Of a stretch of 64,000 nucleotides of DNA, positions 54,651 through 64,000 are shown one piece after another; position 1 is the stretch's first letter, and the number at the start of each line of letters is the position of its first letter. The position numbers were made by a program, and so were the translations under genes. Origin of the DNA: Actinomyces glycerinitolerans (GTDB lineage Bacteria > Actinomycetota > Actinomycetes > Actinomycetales > Actinomycetaceae); NCBI RefSeq assembly GCF_900098745.1, contig NZ_FQTT01000001.1, positions 372,001 through 436,000 on the forward strand. The letters run 5' to 3'. The notes below the pieces were generated by a model. The model saw only the letters and a program-made list of their open reading frames with translations. It did not search any database and was not told the DNA's origin.

Positions 54651-55109
54651 ATGGCCACCAAGATCAGCACCGTAACAACCGTTAACGCCTCCTCCATTGA
54701 TGCGCAGAGCATGGATGTCCTGCTTGATGCCGCTCACCGCCTCCCCCAGGGATCGCCGCTGGCGATCCTGCTGGAGAACATGTTGTCAGCCCTGCGCAAC
54801 GGCGTCGACGTCGCATCACTCAGCCTCGATCGTCCAGTCACCCCTAATCAGGCGGCGACAGCTCTAGGTATGAGCCGTCCGAGCGTATACAAGCTCATGG
54901 ACTCTGGCCTCCTGAAGTTCCACTACGTCGGCAAGGACCGCCGCATTCCGGCGACTGCCCTGGTCGACTACCTCGACCGTCGCGAGCGTGCCAGCGCGCA
55001 GATGGCGGAGGACCTGGCCAACCGCGACCGCACCATCGCCCAGGCGGTGGACGCAATTGCGCCGCTGTCCGCCGAGGATCTGCTGGTGTCAGGGGGTGGG
55101 GCTCAGTAG
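54651..55109 (+). CDS. excisionase-type antitoxin-like DNA-binding protein, apparently orphan
   Basis: A 152-residue protein. The middle holds a MerR/excisionase-like helix-turn-helix: [47 protein letters not shown] (about 62-108). The N-terminal 60 residues are helical and rich in Ser/Ala/Leu, and the C-terminal 40 are an Ala/Asp-rich helix. This architecture is typical of antitoxins that precede a PIN-domain toxin, but no PIN gene follows; fdxA begins on the opposite strand with its stop seven bases inside this gene's end. The upstream region has TGCTACA twice (54577 and 54595), possible half-sites. Confidence 0.8.
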   Translation: MATKISTVTTVNASSIDAQSMDVLLDAAHRLPQGSPLAILLENMLSALRNGVDVASLSLDRPVTPNQAATALGMSRPSVYKLMDSGLLKFHYVGKDRRIPATALVDYLDRRERASAQMAEDLANRDRTIAQAVDAIAPLSAEDLLVSGGGAQ

Positions 55110-55453
55110 CCGTTGGCGGCCTTCCAGTCCTCGTTCTGGGGCTCCAGGGCGGCGATCATGGGATCGTCGTAGTCCTGCGGGCCGACGTTCTGCGCGCCGC
55201 CCGGGGAGCCCAGGCCCTTCAGGGAGAAGAAGTCGATGTTCGCCCGGGTGTAGTCCTCCCACTCGTCGGGCACGTCATCCTCGTAGAAGATCGCCTCGGT
55301 GGGGCACACCGGCTCGCAGGCGCCGCAGTCGACGCACTCGTCGGCGTTGATGTACAGGCTGCGTTCGCCCTCATAGATGCAGTCGACCGGACACTCGTCC
55401 ACGCACGCACGATCCTTGACGTCCACGCAGGGCTGAGCGATCACGTAGGTCAT
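55103..55453 (-). CDS. fdxA: ferredoxin FdxA (7Fe type)
   Basis: A 116-residue electron carrier from ATG 55453. The N-terminal half has Cys residues at positions in [14 protein letters not shown] and [17 protein letters not shown], enough for one 3Fe-4S and one 4Fe-4S cluster. The FdxA C-terminal extension ([18 protein letters not shown]) is typical of actinobacteria. The 3' end overlaps the antitoxin-like gene by seven bases. Confidence 0.96.
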   Translation of the reverse strand: MTYVIAQPCVDVKDRACVDECPVDCIYEGERSLYINADECVDCGACEPVCPTEAIFYEDDVPDEWEDYTRANIDFFSLKGLGSPGGAQNVGPQDYDDPMIAALEPQNEDWKAANGY

Positions 55454-55701
55454 TGACTGCTTCCTCTCTGTATCCGGGCATACCGCGCGGGGCCGCGGCC
55501 GGGTGCATCTGCGCCCCCAAGTATCTCCCCGCCGCGGTGCCGGACCCAATAGCCGCGCAAGATGTCAGCAAATACGCCGATTCCAGCCCGCCGGGCGCCC
55601 CTCTTTGCGTCACGCACCAAGTGCGAATTGCGCCCGCCGACCGCGGACCGCCGGCCCCCGACGCGCCTTCCCCGGCCCCGCACAGCCCGACGCCGCCTGG
55701 C

Positions 55702-57498
55702 TCAGCTGCACACCACGGGGTTGTCGGAGTCGTAGGCGGTGGTGAGGACGTCGTCGGGCAGGCGCTCGCCGTCGTGGCTGCGGGTGCGGGTGACGGTGAC
55801 GTCGAATCCCTGGGTGCCGCCGCCGTAGGGCTCACAGCCCGGCCCGGAGCCGTGCACGGTGGCGTAGGGCCGGTAGTTGGTGTGCTCCCCCTCGGTGATG
55901 GTGACCTCGTAGTAGGGGGTGGACCACAGCCGTACGTGCACCTCCCCGTCGCCGGCCCAGGCCTGTACCAACACCGTGTAAGGCGTCGAGTTGCGCCATT
56001 TGACGTCCTTGACGCCGGTCCAGATGGTGGCCTCCCGGCCGGCCGGGTAGCGGGTGAACCAGTAGGTGTGGGGCCAGTGCTCCACGTCGTCCATGCCGGC
56101 CTCGAAGCCGGCGTTGAACACGGTGGTGCCCACCTGGGACAGGCCGCCGCCCATGGCGTCGGTGTGCTGCCCGTCGGTGACCACGCCCGCGTAGGTGTAG
56201 CCGTGTTCCAGGTCGACCGGACCGAGGGCGTCGGTGGTGGAGAAGGTCTCCCCCGGGGCGACGAGGGTGCCGTTGATCATCTCGGTGCCGCGCTGGAGGT
56301 TCTGGTCGCGCCCGTACTGGGAGAAGTAGGGGGTGGAGAACTCGCCGACGATCTCGGCCACCCCCCACTCCTCCTCCGGTGTGGTGACCTCCGGCTGTAG
56401 GACGGCGACGGTAGCGGCGGCGGTGCGTTCCCCGCCGACCTCGGTGCCGGCGGCCAGGACGGCGTCGGCCAGGTCGCCCGCGTCGATGCCCGTGCCGGTG
56501 GCGGCGGCATGGTAGACGGGGGTGGCGTCCGCGGCGGTGGCGGGATCGCCGTCGATGGTCCAGGTGGCGTCGGTGGCCGGAGTCTCGATGCCCTCCCCCA
56601 GGGCGGCGACGACGGCGTCATGCAGCGCATCGGCGTCCAGGACGGCGGTCAGGGTGCCGTCGCTGGAGTCGATGGTGGTCATCGCGGCTAGCGTCGCAGG
56701 TGTCAGCACGGCCTCGCCGGTGGCGGCCGCGGCGCCGGTACCTGCGGCGGTGACGGTGATGTCGGCGCTCAACAGGGGGCTCAGGACGGTGTCGATGAAG
56801 TCCTGGGCGTCGGCGTCGGTGATGGCCGGGGTGGCGGTGCCGGAGGCCAGGGCGATGCTGTCCGCACCCAGCGGCCAGGCGTCGTCCAGGGCGCTCACGC
56901 TCGCCGCCACATCCAGCCCGGTGCCGACCGAGCCGGGGGTGAGCACCGGGGTGGTGCCGTCCAGGGTGACGACGGCGTCTGCGGTGCCGGTGGCGAGCGT
57001 GTCCAGGCGGGTGTTGAGGGCGCGGGTGAGCGCGTCGGCGTCCACGGCTACGACTGCGTCGACGCGGGTGCCGGACAGCCGCCGCACCAGGGTTACGGGG
57101 TTGAGGGTGGGGCCGGTCAGGCGGTCGATGCTGGCGGCGGCGTCCACGCTCACGCCGGAGCGCGCGGGAACGAGGGTGTCGGAGGCGTCGTCGACGATCA
57201 GGGTGACCGGCTGCTCGAGTTGGGCGCCGATGCCGGCTTCCACGGCGGCGACCGCCTCGGCACGGGTCATGCCGGAGACGTCTACGCCGGAGACGGCGGA
57301 ACCGGGCGCCAGGGTGCGAGTGGTCGCCCAAGCCAGCCCCAGCCAGGCGATGAGCAGGGTGGCGCCGAGCGCGGCCAGCAGCGGGCGCAGCACCGTGTGG
57401 CCGGCGCGGGCACCGGACGCGGCTGAGGCCGCCGAGGCTTCGGGGGCCGCGGCGGGCGAGCCGACGGCGTCGTCGAGCGGGACCTGGTTCATGGGCAC
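55702..57498 (-). CDS. VanW-family protein with peptidoglycan-binding domains
   Basis: A 598-residue envelope protein. A low-complexity cytoplasmic leader (1-35) is followed by one membrane segment (about 36-60, LLAALGATLLIAWLGLAWATTRTLAPG). Two or three YoaR/PG_binding_4-type repeats (about 65-360) contain DVSGMTRAEAVAAVE. The VanW domain (about 380-540) has NGTLVAPGETFSTTDALGPVDLEHGYTYAGV and GGLSQVGTTVFNAGFEAG. The C-terminal 60 residues resemble G5-like beta segments. VanW proteins are linked to cell-wall metabolism and glycopeptide response, function unsettled. No van resistance genes are nearby. Confidence 0.92.
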   Translation of the reverse strand: MPMNQVPLDDAVGSPAAAPEASAASAASGARAGHTVLRPLLAALGATLLIAWLGLAWATTRTLAPGSAVSGVDVSGMTRAEAVAAVEAGIGAQLEQPVTLIVDDASDTLVPARSGVSVDAAASIDRLTGPTLNPVTLVRRLSGTRVDAVVAVDADALTRALNTRLDTLATGTADAVVTLDGTTPVLTPGSVGTGLDVAASVSALDDAWPLGADSIALASGTATPAITDADAQDFIDTVLSPLLSADITVTAAGTGAAAATGEAVLTPATLAAMTTIDSSDGTLTAVLDADALHDAVVAALGEGIETPATDATWTIDGDPATAADATPVYHAAATGTGIDAGDLADAVLAAGTEVGGERTAAATVAVLQPEVTTPEEEWGVAEIVGEFSTPYFSQYGRDQNLQRGTEMINGTLVAPGETFSTTDALGPVDLEHGYTYAGVVTDGQHTDAMGGGLSQVGTTVFNAGFEAGMDDVEHWPHTYWFTRYPAGREATIWTGVKDVKWRNSTPYTVLVQAWAGDGEVHVRLWSTPYYEVTITEGEHTNYRPYATVHGSGPGCEPYGGGTQGFDVTVTRTRSHDGERLPDDVLTTAYDSDNPVVCS

Positions 57499-57531
57499 AC
57501 TCCCGGGTTGGGACGGCGACAGTCCGGCGCC

Positions 57532-59454
<1,923 letters not shown>

Positions 59455-59693
59455 ATGGGCTGATTCCTCCCCTAGGCAAGCGCCCGCGGGCGCACAAACT
59501 CAGCAAGGGTACCGCCGCGCGCGCCGGCGGGCCATGACAGGCGCGACATGCCGCCTGTGCGGCCGCTCACCTCTGCTTCCCCGTGATCCGACGGGGACCG
59601 GGACGGCGTCTGTTCCCCTCCTCGACGTCGGCCGGGTGGGGGCCGGGAAGCGGCCGCGACACCGCCGGAAGCCGTGCGGTCGGCTGCGGGGCG

Positions 59694-60410
59694 TCAGAGG
59701 GCAATGAGCGCGACCGCGAGCAGGAGCACGACGACGGCGGTGGCGGCAGTGGGGGCCCAGTCCCAGCGGGTGGTGGGAACCGGCGAAAATCCAGCCGAAG
59801 ACGGACGGTCCTGACCGGCGGAGTCAGCAGGTAGCTTGCCGAGCCGCTGGGCGCGTCGCCGCAGCCGGCGGGTCAGTGCCAGGTGCTCGGTGCGGGCGGC
59901 GCGGTAGAGCTCGATCAGGTGGGCGGCGTCGCCGGCGTCCATATGGGTGCGGTAAGTGGGACGCTCGGCGTTAGCCGCATCCTCGGACGGGTCGGTGACC
60001 GTGGCGGTCACGTAGGCCTCGTCCACGCGAACGGCACGGCGCTCGTGCCGCACAGCGGTGAATACCCCGCCGCGCTGACAGGCGGACACGGTCACGTTGC
60101 TGGCAGAGTCATCCGATCCGAGTTCCAAGACGAGTCCCCAGCGGGCACGGGTGCCGTGCAGCGACTCCCAGGGGATGCGGTGGCTGCGGAAGGCGTTGCG
60201 CACGCCGATGGCGTCTTCGGCGACCACGGCCCGCGGGCGCCACCACAGCAGCCAGACCGCGACGACGACGGCGACGGCCACCGCCAGCGCCTTCAGGCCG
60301 TGGCCGTAGCCATCGGCGAGCCAGATGACCATAACCGGGTAGAGGCAGGCGAGCGCAACCAGGACGGTCCCGATCCGGCCCGTCAGTGAACGCAGAACAA
60401 TCGTGGGCAC
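59694..60410 (-). CDS. PH-domain membrane protein
   Basis: A 238-residue protein from GTG 60410, which has AGGA seven bases upstream. Two adjacent N-terminal hydrophobic segments (about 10-27 and 33-52) precede a PH-like domain with RAVVAEDAIGVRNAFRSHRIPWESL, typical of DUF2244/PH (bPH) proteins in actinobacteria. A basic stretch (RRLRRRAQRLG) and one more hydrophobic segment end the chain (TAATAVVVLLLAVALIAL). Function is unknown. The region after it, 59455-59693, holds no other gene I can support. Confidence 0.8.
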   Translation of the reverse strand: MPTIVLRSLTGRIGTVLVALACLYPVMVIWLADGYGHGLKALAVAVAVVVAVWLLWWRPRAVVAEDAIGVRNAFRSHRIPWESLHGTRARWGLVLELGSDDSASNVTVSACQRGGVFTAVRHERRAVRVDEAYVTATVTDPSEDAANAERPTYRTHMDAGDAAHLIELYRAARTEHLALTRRLRRRAQRLGKLPADSAGQDRPSSAGFSPVPTTRWDWAPTAATAVVVLLLAVALIAL

Positions 60411-60462
60411 TCCCCCATCCTGCCTCATCCACGTAGGCGAATGCCGCTGTGCAAACGGCGGC

Positions 60463-60492
60463 GCCCACCTCAAGCAGTTGGTTGAGGTGGGC
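60463..60492 (-). terminator. hairpin between the ABC binding protein and PH-domain gene
   Basis: GCCCACCTCAA pairs with TTGAGGTGGGC over an 8-base loop, with flanking GG/CC pairs. It lies 100 bases past the substrate-binding protein stop. Confidence 0.65.
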
Positions 60493-60591
60493 ACCGCCGT
60501 CAACAATGCCGGCTCGGTTGTCAGCGGGGAACCGTGCGTGGTGTCCCGTGATCTAACCCCGACCGGCGCCGGATCACGAACCGAAGGTCGC

Positions 60592-62301
60592 TTACTCCGC
60601 CATGTAGCCGACGTCCTCCGGACGTGCGGTGGACAGGCCGAAGGCGCCGTAGTTGGCGAGGGTCTTCGGCACCGCACGGTAGTCCACGCGGGAGTAGATC
60701 GGGGTGACGGTGGCCAGTTCCCAGATCTTGGCGTCGGCCTGGTTGGCCAGCTCGATGCGCTTGTCCGGGTCCGCCTCGGTGGCCACCTGGCCAATGAGTT
60801 CCTGCAGCTCCGGGTCGGAGACACCGGAGTAGTTGGAGGCAGAGCCCTCGCCGTAGATCTGGCCGATATTGGCCATGGGGTATTGAGTACCCACCCAGGC
60901 AAAGGCCGTGATTTCGAACTGGCCGTCATGAAGACGAACGTTGAAGTCCTCAGGATTGGTGTCATCCATAACGATCTCCACGCCGATCTCCGCCATATTG
61001 GCCTGCAGGATACGGCCCTCGGTGGCGGAGGTGGAGATGTCGGGCATGCGCAGGTACTTGATGGAGAGCTTCTGCCCGTCCTTCTCACGGAACTCGGCGC
61101 CCTCGGCCAGGGTCCAGCCGGCGGCCTCGAGATCGGCCGCCGCGGCCTCCGGGTCGTAGGCGTAGTCCCCGGTGTTGTCCGCGTAGCCCTCGTTATGAGG
61201 CATGAACAGATGGTTGCCGAGCTGCAGCTGGGAGGCCGGCACCGGCAGACCCTGCAAGTCGCCCTCGGTGATGGTGAGGCGGTCCATGCCCTTGACCAGG
61301 GCCTGGCGCACGGCCTGGTCGGCCAGGATGCCGGAGGAGCCGTTCATGGTGAAGTGGCGCCACTGCACGCCGTAGGCCTGGCGAATCTCACCGTCGGCGC
61401 GCTGGCTGCACTGGTCGTAGATGGCGGCGTCGATAATCGGATAGACATAGTCGATCTCGTTGTTGCCGAAGGCGGTACCGAGCTGGGAGGAGTCCATGGC
61501 CCGAAGGGTGATCTTGTCCAGCAGCGGGGCGTCGCCCCACCAGTTCGGATTGGGCTCCAGGGTGAGAACCTGCTTGGCGGAATCGGCATCCGTGACGAGG
61601 TAGGGGCCGGTCCAATAGTCGGTGACGGAGGCATCGGTCCAGGAGGAGAAGGTCTCCGCATCGGTGGTGAGCGACGCCGGAACGAGGGAGGCGTCCGAGA
61701 AAACACTCGACCAGTCAGGGAAAACGGCATCGAAGGTGACGATCATCTCGAACTCATCGGCACCGGCCTCAATGGACTCGATGTGATCCCAGCCGTCGGT
61801 GGACGCGACCACGGCGTTGAAGTCCTCGTTCTCACCGTTGCAGGCCTGCCAGCAGCCCTGATAGTCGGCCACCTGGATCGACTCGCCGCTGTTCCACTTG
61901 GCCTCGGGGTTGAGGTGCATGGTGATGACGGTCTTGCCGTCCACCTCCTCCTCGGTGTAGTCGAGGCAGAAGTTTTCGTTCACCTCGAAGGTGCCGTCTT
62001 CGTTGTAGATCCAGTTGCGCACGCCGGTGAAGCCCTGCAGGGTGGTGCCGTTGTCCCCGACGTTGCCGTCGATGTGCAGCGGGTTGTAGTTCGGGATCAT
62101 GGCCTCGATCGGAATGCGGAACTCGCCGCCCTGCTGCAGGGCGGAGCGGTCCTGCGGGTTGATGTCCGCGGCAGCCAACTCCACCGCGCCGGCAGAGGCA
62201 CTGGCGGATGAGGAGGACGAGCCCCCGCCACAGGCGGCCAGGGCCGCCAGGGCGGCCGCCGAGGCGGTGCCCGAGAGGAAGAGACGACGGTTGATTTGCA
62301 T
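60592..62301 (-). CDS. oligopeptide ABC transporter substrate-binding lipoprotein
   Basis: A 569-residue family 5 solute-binding protein from ATG 62301, with GGAG eight bases upstream. The start MQINRRLFLSGTASAAALAALAAC has a twin-Arg Tat-like signal followed by a lipobox ending at Cys24. The mature chain has the expected family markers, including EVNENFCLDYTEEEVDGKTVITMHL. It lies 160 bases after the fused ATPase gene, so it belongs to the same import system. The ligand is probably di- or oligopeptide. The permease genes are not in the window and should be beyond the right edge. Confidence 0.93.
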   Translation of the reverse strand: MQINRRLFLSGTASAAALAALAACGGGSSSSSASASAGAVELAAADINPQDRSALQQGGEFRIPIEAMIPNYNPLHIDGNVGDNGTTLQGFTGVRNWIYNEDGTFEVNENFCLDYTEEEVDGKTVITMHLNPEAKWNSGESIQVADYQGCWQACNGENEDFNAVVASTDGWDHIESIEAGADEFEMIVTFDAVFPDWSSVFSDASLVPASLTTDAETFSSWTDASVTDYWTGPYLVTDADSAKQVLTLEPNPNWWGDAPLLDKITLRAMDSSQLGTAFGNNEIDYVYPIIDAAIYDQCSQRADGEIRQAYGVQWRHFTMNGSSGILADQAVRQALVKGMDRLTITEGDLQGLPVPASQLQLGNHLFMPHNEGYADNTGDYAYDPEAAAADLEAAGWTLAEGAEFREKDGQKLSIKYLRMPDISTSATEGRILQANMAEIGVEIVMDDTNPEDFNVRLHDGQFEITAFAWVGTQYPMANIGQIYGEGSASNYSGVSDPELQELIGQVATEADPDKRIELANQADAKIWELATVTPIYSRVDYRAVPKTLANYGAFGLSTARPEDVGYMAE

Positions 62302-62461
62302 TGGTGGTACTCCGTTTCTGGATCGGCTGAGCGGTTGTTGGCAAGCGGGACGCGTGAGGTGCCCGGCAGCTGTGAAAACCATACGAGTGTTTCTGACACC
62401 TGTCTGATACTCGGATTGGCGTTGGCCGCCAAACCACACCGATCCGAGCACACCCGAAGGC

Positions 62462-64000
62462 TCAGAACACGCTGGCGTGCTCCGAGTAGTGGCAGGAGAC
62501 CCGGTGGTCCTCCCCCATCGTGAAGAAGTCCGGAAGCCGGGTCAGGCAGGCCTCTCGCTGCTCATCGTCGAGCTCATTTGCGAACTTGGGGCAGCGAGTG
62601 CGGAAGGGACAGCCCGAGGGCGGGTTGGCCGGCGAGGGCAGATCGCCCTGCAGGATGATGCGGCTGCGGGTGCGTTCCTTAACCGGATCCGGAATCGGGA
62701 TGGCGGAGAGCAGCGCCTGCGTGTAGGGGTGAGCCGGCGCGGAGAAGACCGCGTCAACGTCGCCGATCTCCACAATCCGCCCCAGGTACATGACCGCGAC
62801 CCGGTCGGCGATGTGCCGCACCACGGACAGGTCGTGAGCCACGAAGAGATAGCTCAGCCCCAGGGTGGCGCGCAGCTCGTCGAGCAGGTTGATCACCCCG
62901 GCCTGGATGGAGACGTCCAGGGCGGAAACCGGCTCATCCAGCACCAACAGGCTCGGCTCCAGGGCCAGCGCCCGGGCAATGCCGATGCGCTGGCGCTGCC
63001 CGCCGGAGAAGTTGCGCGGGTAGCGGTTGGCGTGGCTGGGTTCCAGGCCGACCAGCTGCATCAGTTCGGCCACCCGGTCGGCGATCTCCTGCTTGGGGCG
63101 TTTGAAGGCGCGCAGCGGCTCGGCGATCAGGTCGAACACCGGCAGGCGCGGGTCGAGCGAGGCCATCGGGTCCTGGAAGACGATCTGCACGTCCTGACGC
63201 ATCCGGCGACGCTCACCGCGTGACAGCTTGTCCGTCTGCTTGCCGAGCACCACGATCGTGCCGTGCTGGGGAGACTTGAGGTCCATGACCTCCAGCAGAG
63301 TGGTGCTCTTGCCGCAGCCGGACTCCCCCACCAGCGCCAGGGTCTCACCCTTGCGCACGTCGAAGGACACGTCCGCCACGGCATGGACGGTGCCCACGCG
63401 GCGCTTGAAGACCGCACCCTTCATCAGCGGGAAGTCCTTTACCAGCTCGGTGACCCGCAGCACCTCCTCGCGCTGCTCATGGGGCAGGTCGAGGGCCTCC
63501 GGCGTCTTGAGCTTGGGCACCGGGTAGATGTCCCGGTAGTTGAGGTTGTTCTTCTCGATCTCCGGGAAACGACGGCAGGCGGACAGCTGCGGGCGCGCGG
63601 GGGCGTCGTCTACGGCGTCGAGGCTGCCATCGGGGCGCACCGGTGCCAGGGCGGGCTCGCCGTCCAGGCAGGCGTCCTGCACCATGGGGCAGCGCGGGGC
63701 GAAGGGACAGCCGGTGGGCTCGGCCAGCAGCGACGGCGGGTTTCCCTCCAGGGTGGCCAGGGCGGAGTCCTTCTTGGCGTCCAGGCGGGGCAGCGCGCCG
63801 AGCAGACCGATCGTGTAGGGCATGCGGGGGCGGTAGAACACGTCGTCGACGTCGCCGGTCTCCACGATCCGGCCGGCGTACATGACGCTGACCCGGTCGG
63901 CCATGCCGGCCACCACTCCCAGGTCGTGAGTGATCATGATGACGCCTGCGCCCGTCTCCTGCTTCGCGGTACGCAGCACGTCCAGGATCTGCGCCTGAAT
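62462..64000 (-). CDS. peptide ABC transporter, fused double ATPase (DppD-DppF type), partial
   Basis: A protein of two fused ATPases of oligopeptide importers, cut by the window edge at 64000. The visible part starts within the D-loop of the first ATPase (IQAQILDVLR), then VIMITHDLGVVAGMADRVSVMYAGRIVE. The second ATPase is complete: Walker A GESGCGKSTTLL, signature FSGGQRQRIGIARALALEPSLLVLDEPVSALDV, and the C-terminal Cys-rich oligopeptide domain CPFRTRCPKF. Such fusion is common in actinobacteria. At least 512 residues remain. It is upstream of the substrate-binding gene on the same strand. Confidence 0.93.
   Translation of the reverse strand: MQAQILDVLRTAKQETGAGVIMITHDLGVVAGMADRVSVMYAGRIVETGDVDDVFYRPRMPYTIGLLGALPRLDAKKDSALATLEGNPPSLLAEPTGCPFAPRCPMVQDACLDGEPALAPVRPDGSLDAVDDAPARPQLSACRRFPEIEKNNLNYRDIYPVPKLKTPEALDLPHEQREEVLRVTELVKDFPLMKGAVFKRRVGTVHAVADVSFDVRKGETLALVGESGCGKSTTLLEVMDLKSPQHGTIVVLGKQTDKLSRGERRRMRQDVQIVFQDPMASLDPRLPVFDLIAEPLRAFKRPKQEIADRVAELMQLVGLEPSHANRYPRNFSGGQRQRIGIARALALEPSLLVLDEPVSALDVSIQAGVINLLDELRATLGLSYLFVAHDLSVVRHIADRVAVMYLGRIVEIGDVDAVFSAPAHPYTQALLSAIPIPDPVKERTRSRIILQGDLPSPANPPSGCPFRTRCPKFANELDDEQREACLTRLPDFFTMGEDHRVSCHYSEHASVF

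Noticed and set aside
54651..55109. Full toxin-antitoxin module at fdxA-dapC
   Set aside because: Only the antitoxin-like gene is present; the downstream DNA is fdxA and there is no PIN or other toxin ORF.

Overview
The window is high-GC, densely coded DNA from an actinobacterium, most likely Actinomyces or a close relative in the Actinomycetaceae. The basis for this is the paired clpP1-clpP2 genes, an fdxA/dapC neighbourhood, a VanW-family envelope protein, frequent GTG starts with 1-8 base gene overlaps, and a Cys-rich leader peptide ahead of cysK. No rRNA, prophage, complete insertion sequence or CRISPR array is visible. The taxonomic call is inference from gene content and style.

Layout. 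1-4.1 kb: a DinG-like helicase fragment, hflX, an MFS exporter and an RsmC-like methyltransferase. 4.3-6.1 kb: an accessory pair, one unknown protein and one XRE-ImmA/IrrE protease. 6.1-9 kb: phzF-like, DUF523, clpP2 and clpP1. 9.2-13.3 kb: a cupin gene and a TetR-controlled ABC exporter operon with two abutting 16-bp operators. 13.8-18.4 kb: tig, a small unknown gene, and divergent S-methylmethionine permease and homocysteine methyltransferase. 18.5-20.2 kb: a membrane protein gene flanked by 106-bp direct repeats, tRNA-Pro, tRNA-Gly and rpmF. 20.4-23.4 kb: an IMPACT/YigZ gene, then cysK and cysE behind two tandem Cys-rich upstream ORFs.

23.5-29.2 kb holds a DJ-1 protein, a cytoplasmic alpha-amylase and a large MacB-like ABC protein with pentapeptide-like repeats. 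29.3-36 kb is the most unusual part: a class-M-like sirtuin, two paralogous alpha/beta hydrolases, an O6-alkylguanine methyltransferase, a shortened relative of type ISP restriction enzymes that keeps coupler and methyltransferase but lacks nuclease, helicase core and target-recognition domain, and a divergent LEM-3-like GIY-YIG nuclease. 36-49.9 kb is mostly metabolic and stress related: CMD protein, permuted GH3 glucosidase, MarR-MATE operon, XRE regulator, TMEM175 channel, LysR with two aldo-keto reductases, a decayed esterase, a third reductase, CorA and an atypical SDR.

50-51.6 kb carries an unannotated 47-residue basic peptide gene, an inverted array of 19-bp repeats and a class II Fic enzyme. 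51.7-60.4 kb is core: gltA, dapC, fdxA (with an orphan antitoxin-like gene wedged between dapC and fdxA), a VanW protein, typA and a PH-domain protein. The window ends in an oligopeptide ABC system, with a Tat-type lipoprotein and a fused double ATPase cut by the window edge.

Best candidates for new biology: the tandem Cys leader peptides; the degenerate ISP-like methyltransferase with GIY-YIG nuclease; the sirtuin without an adjacent macrodomain; the XRE-ImmA pair; and the 47-aa peptide next to the 19-bp inverted array.
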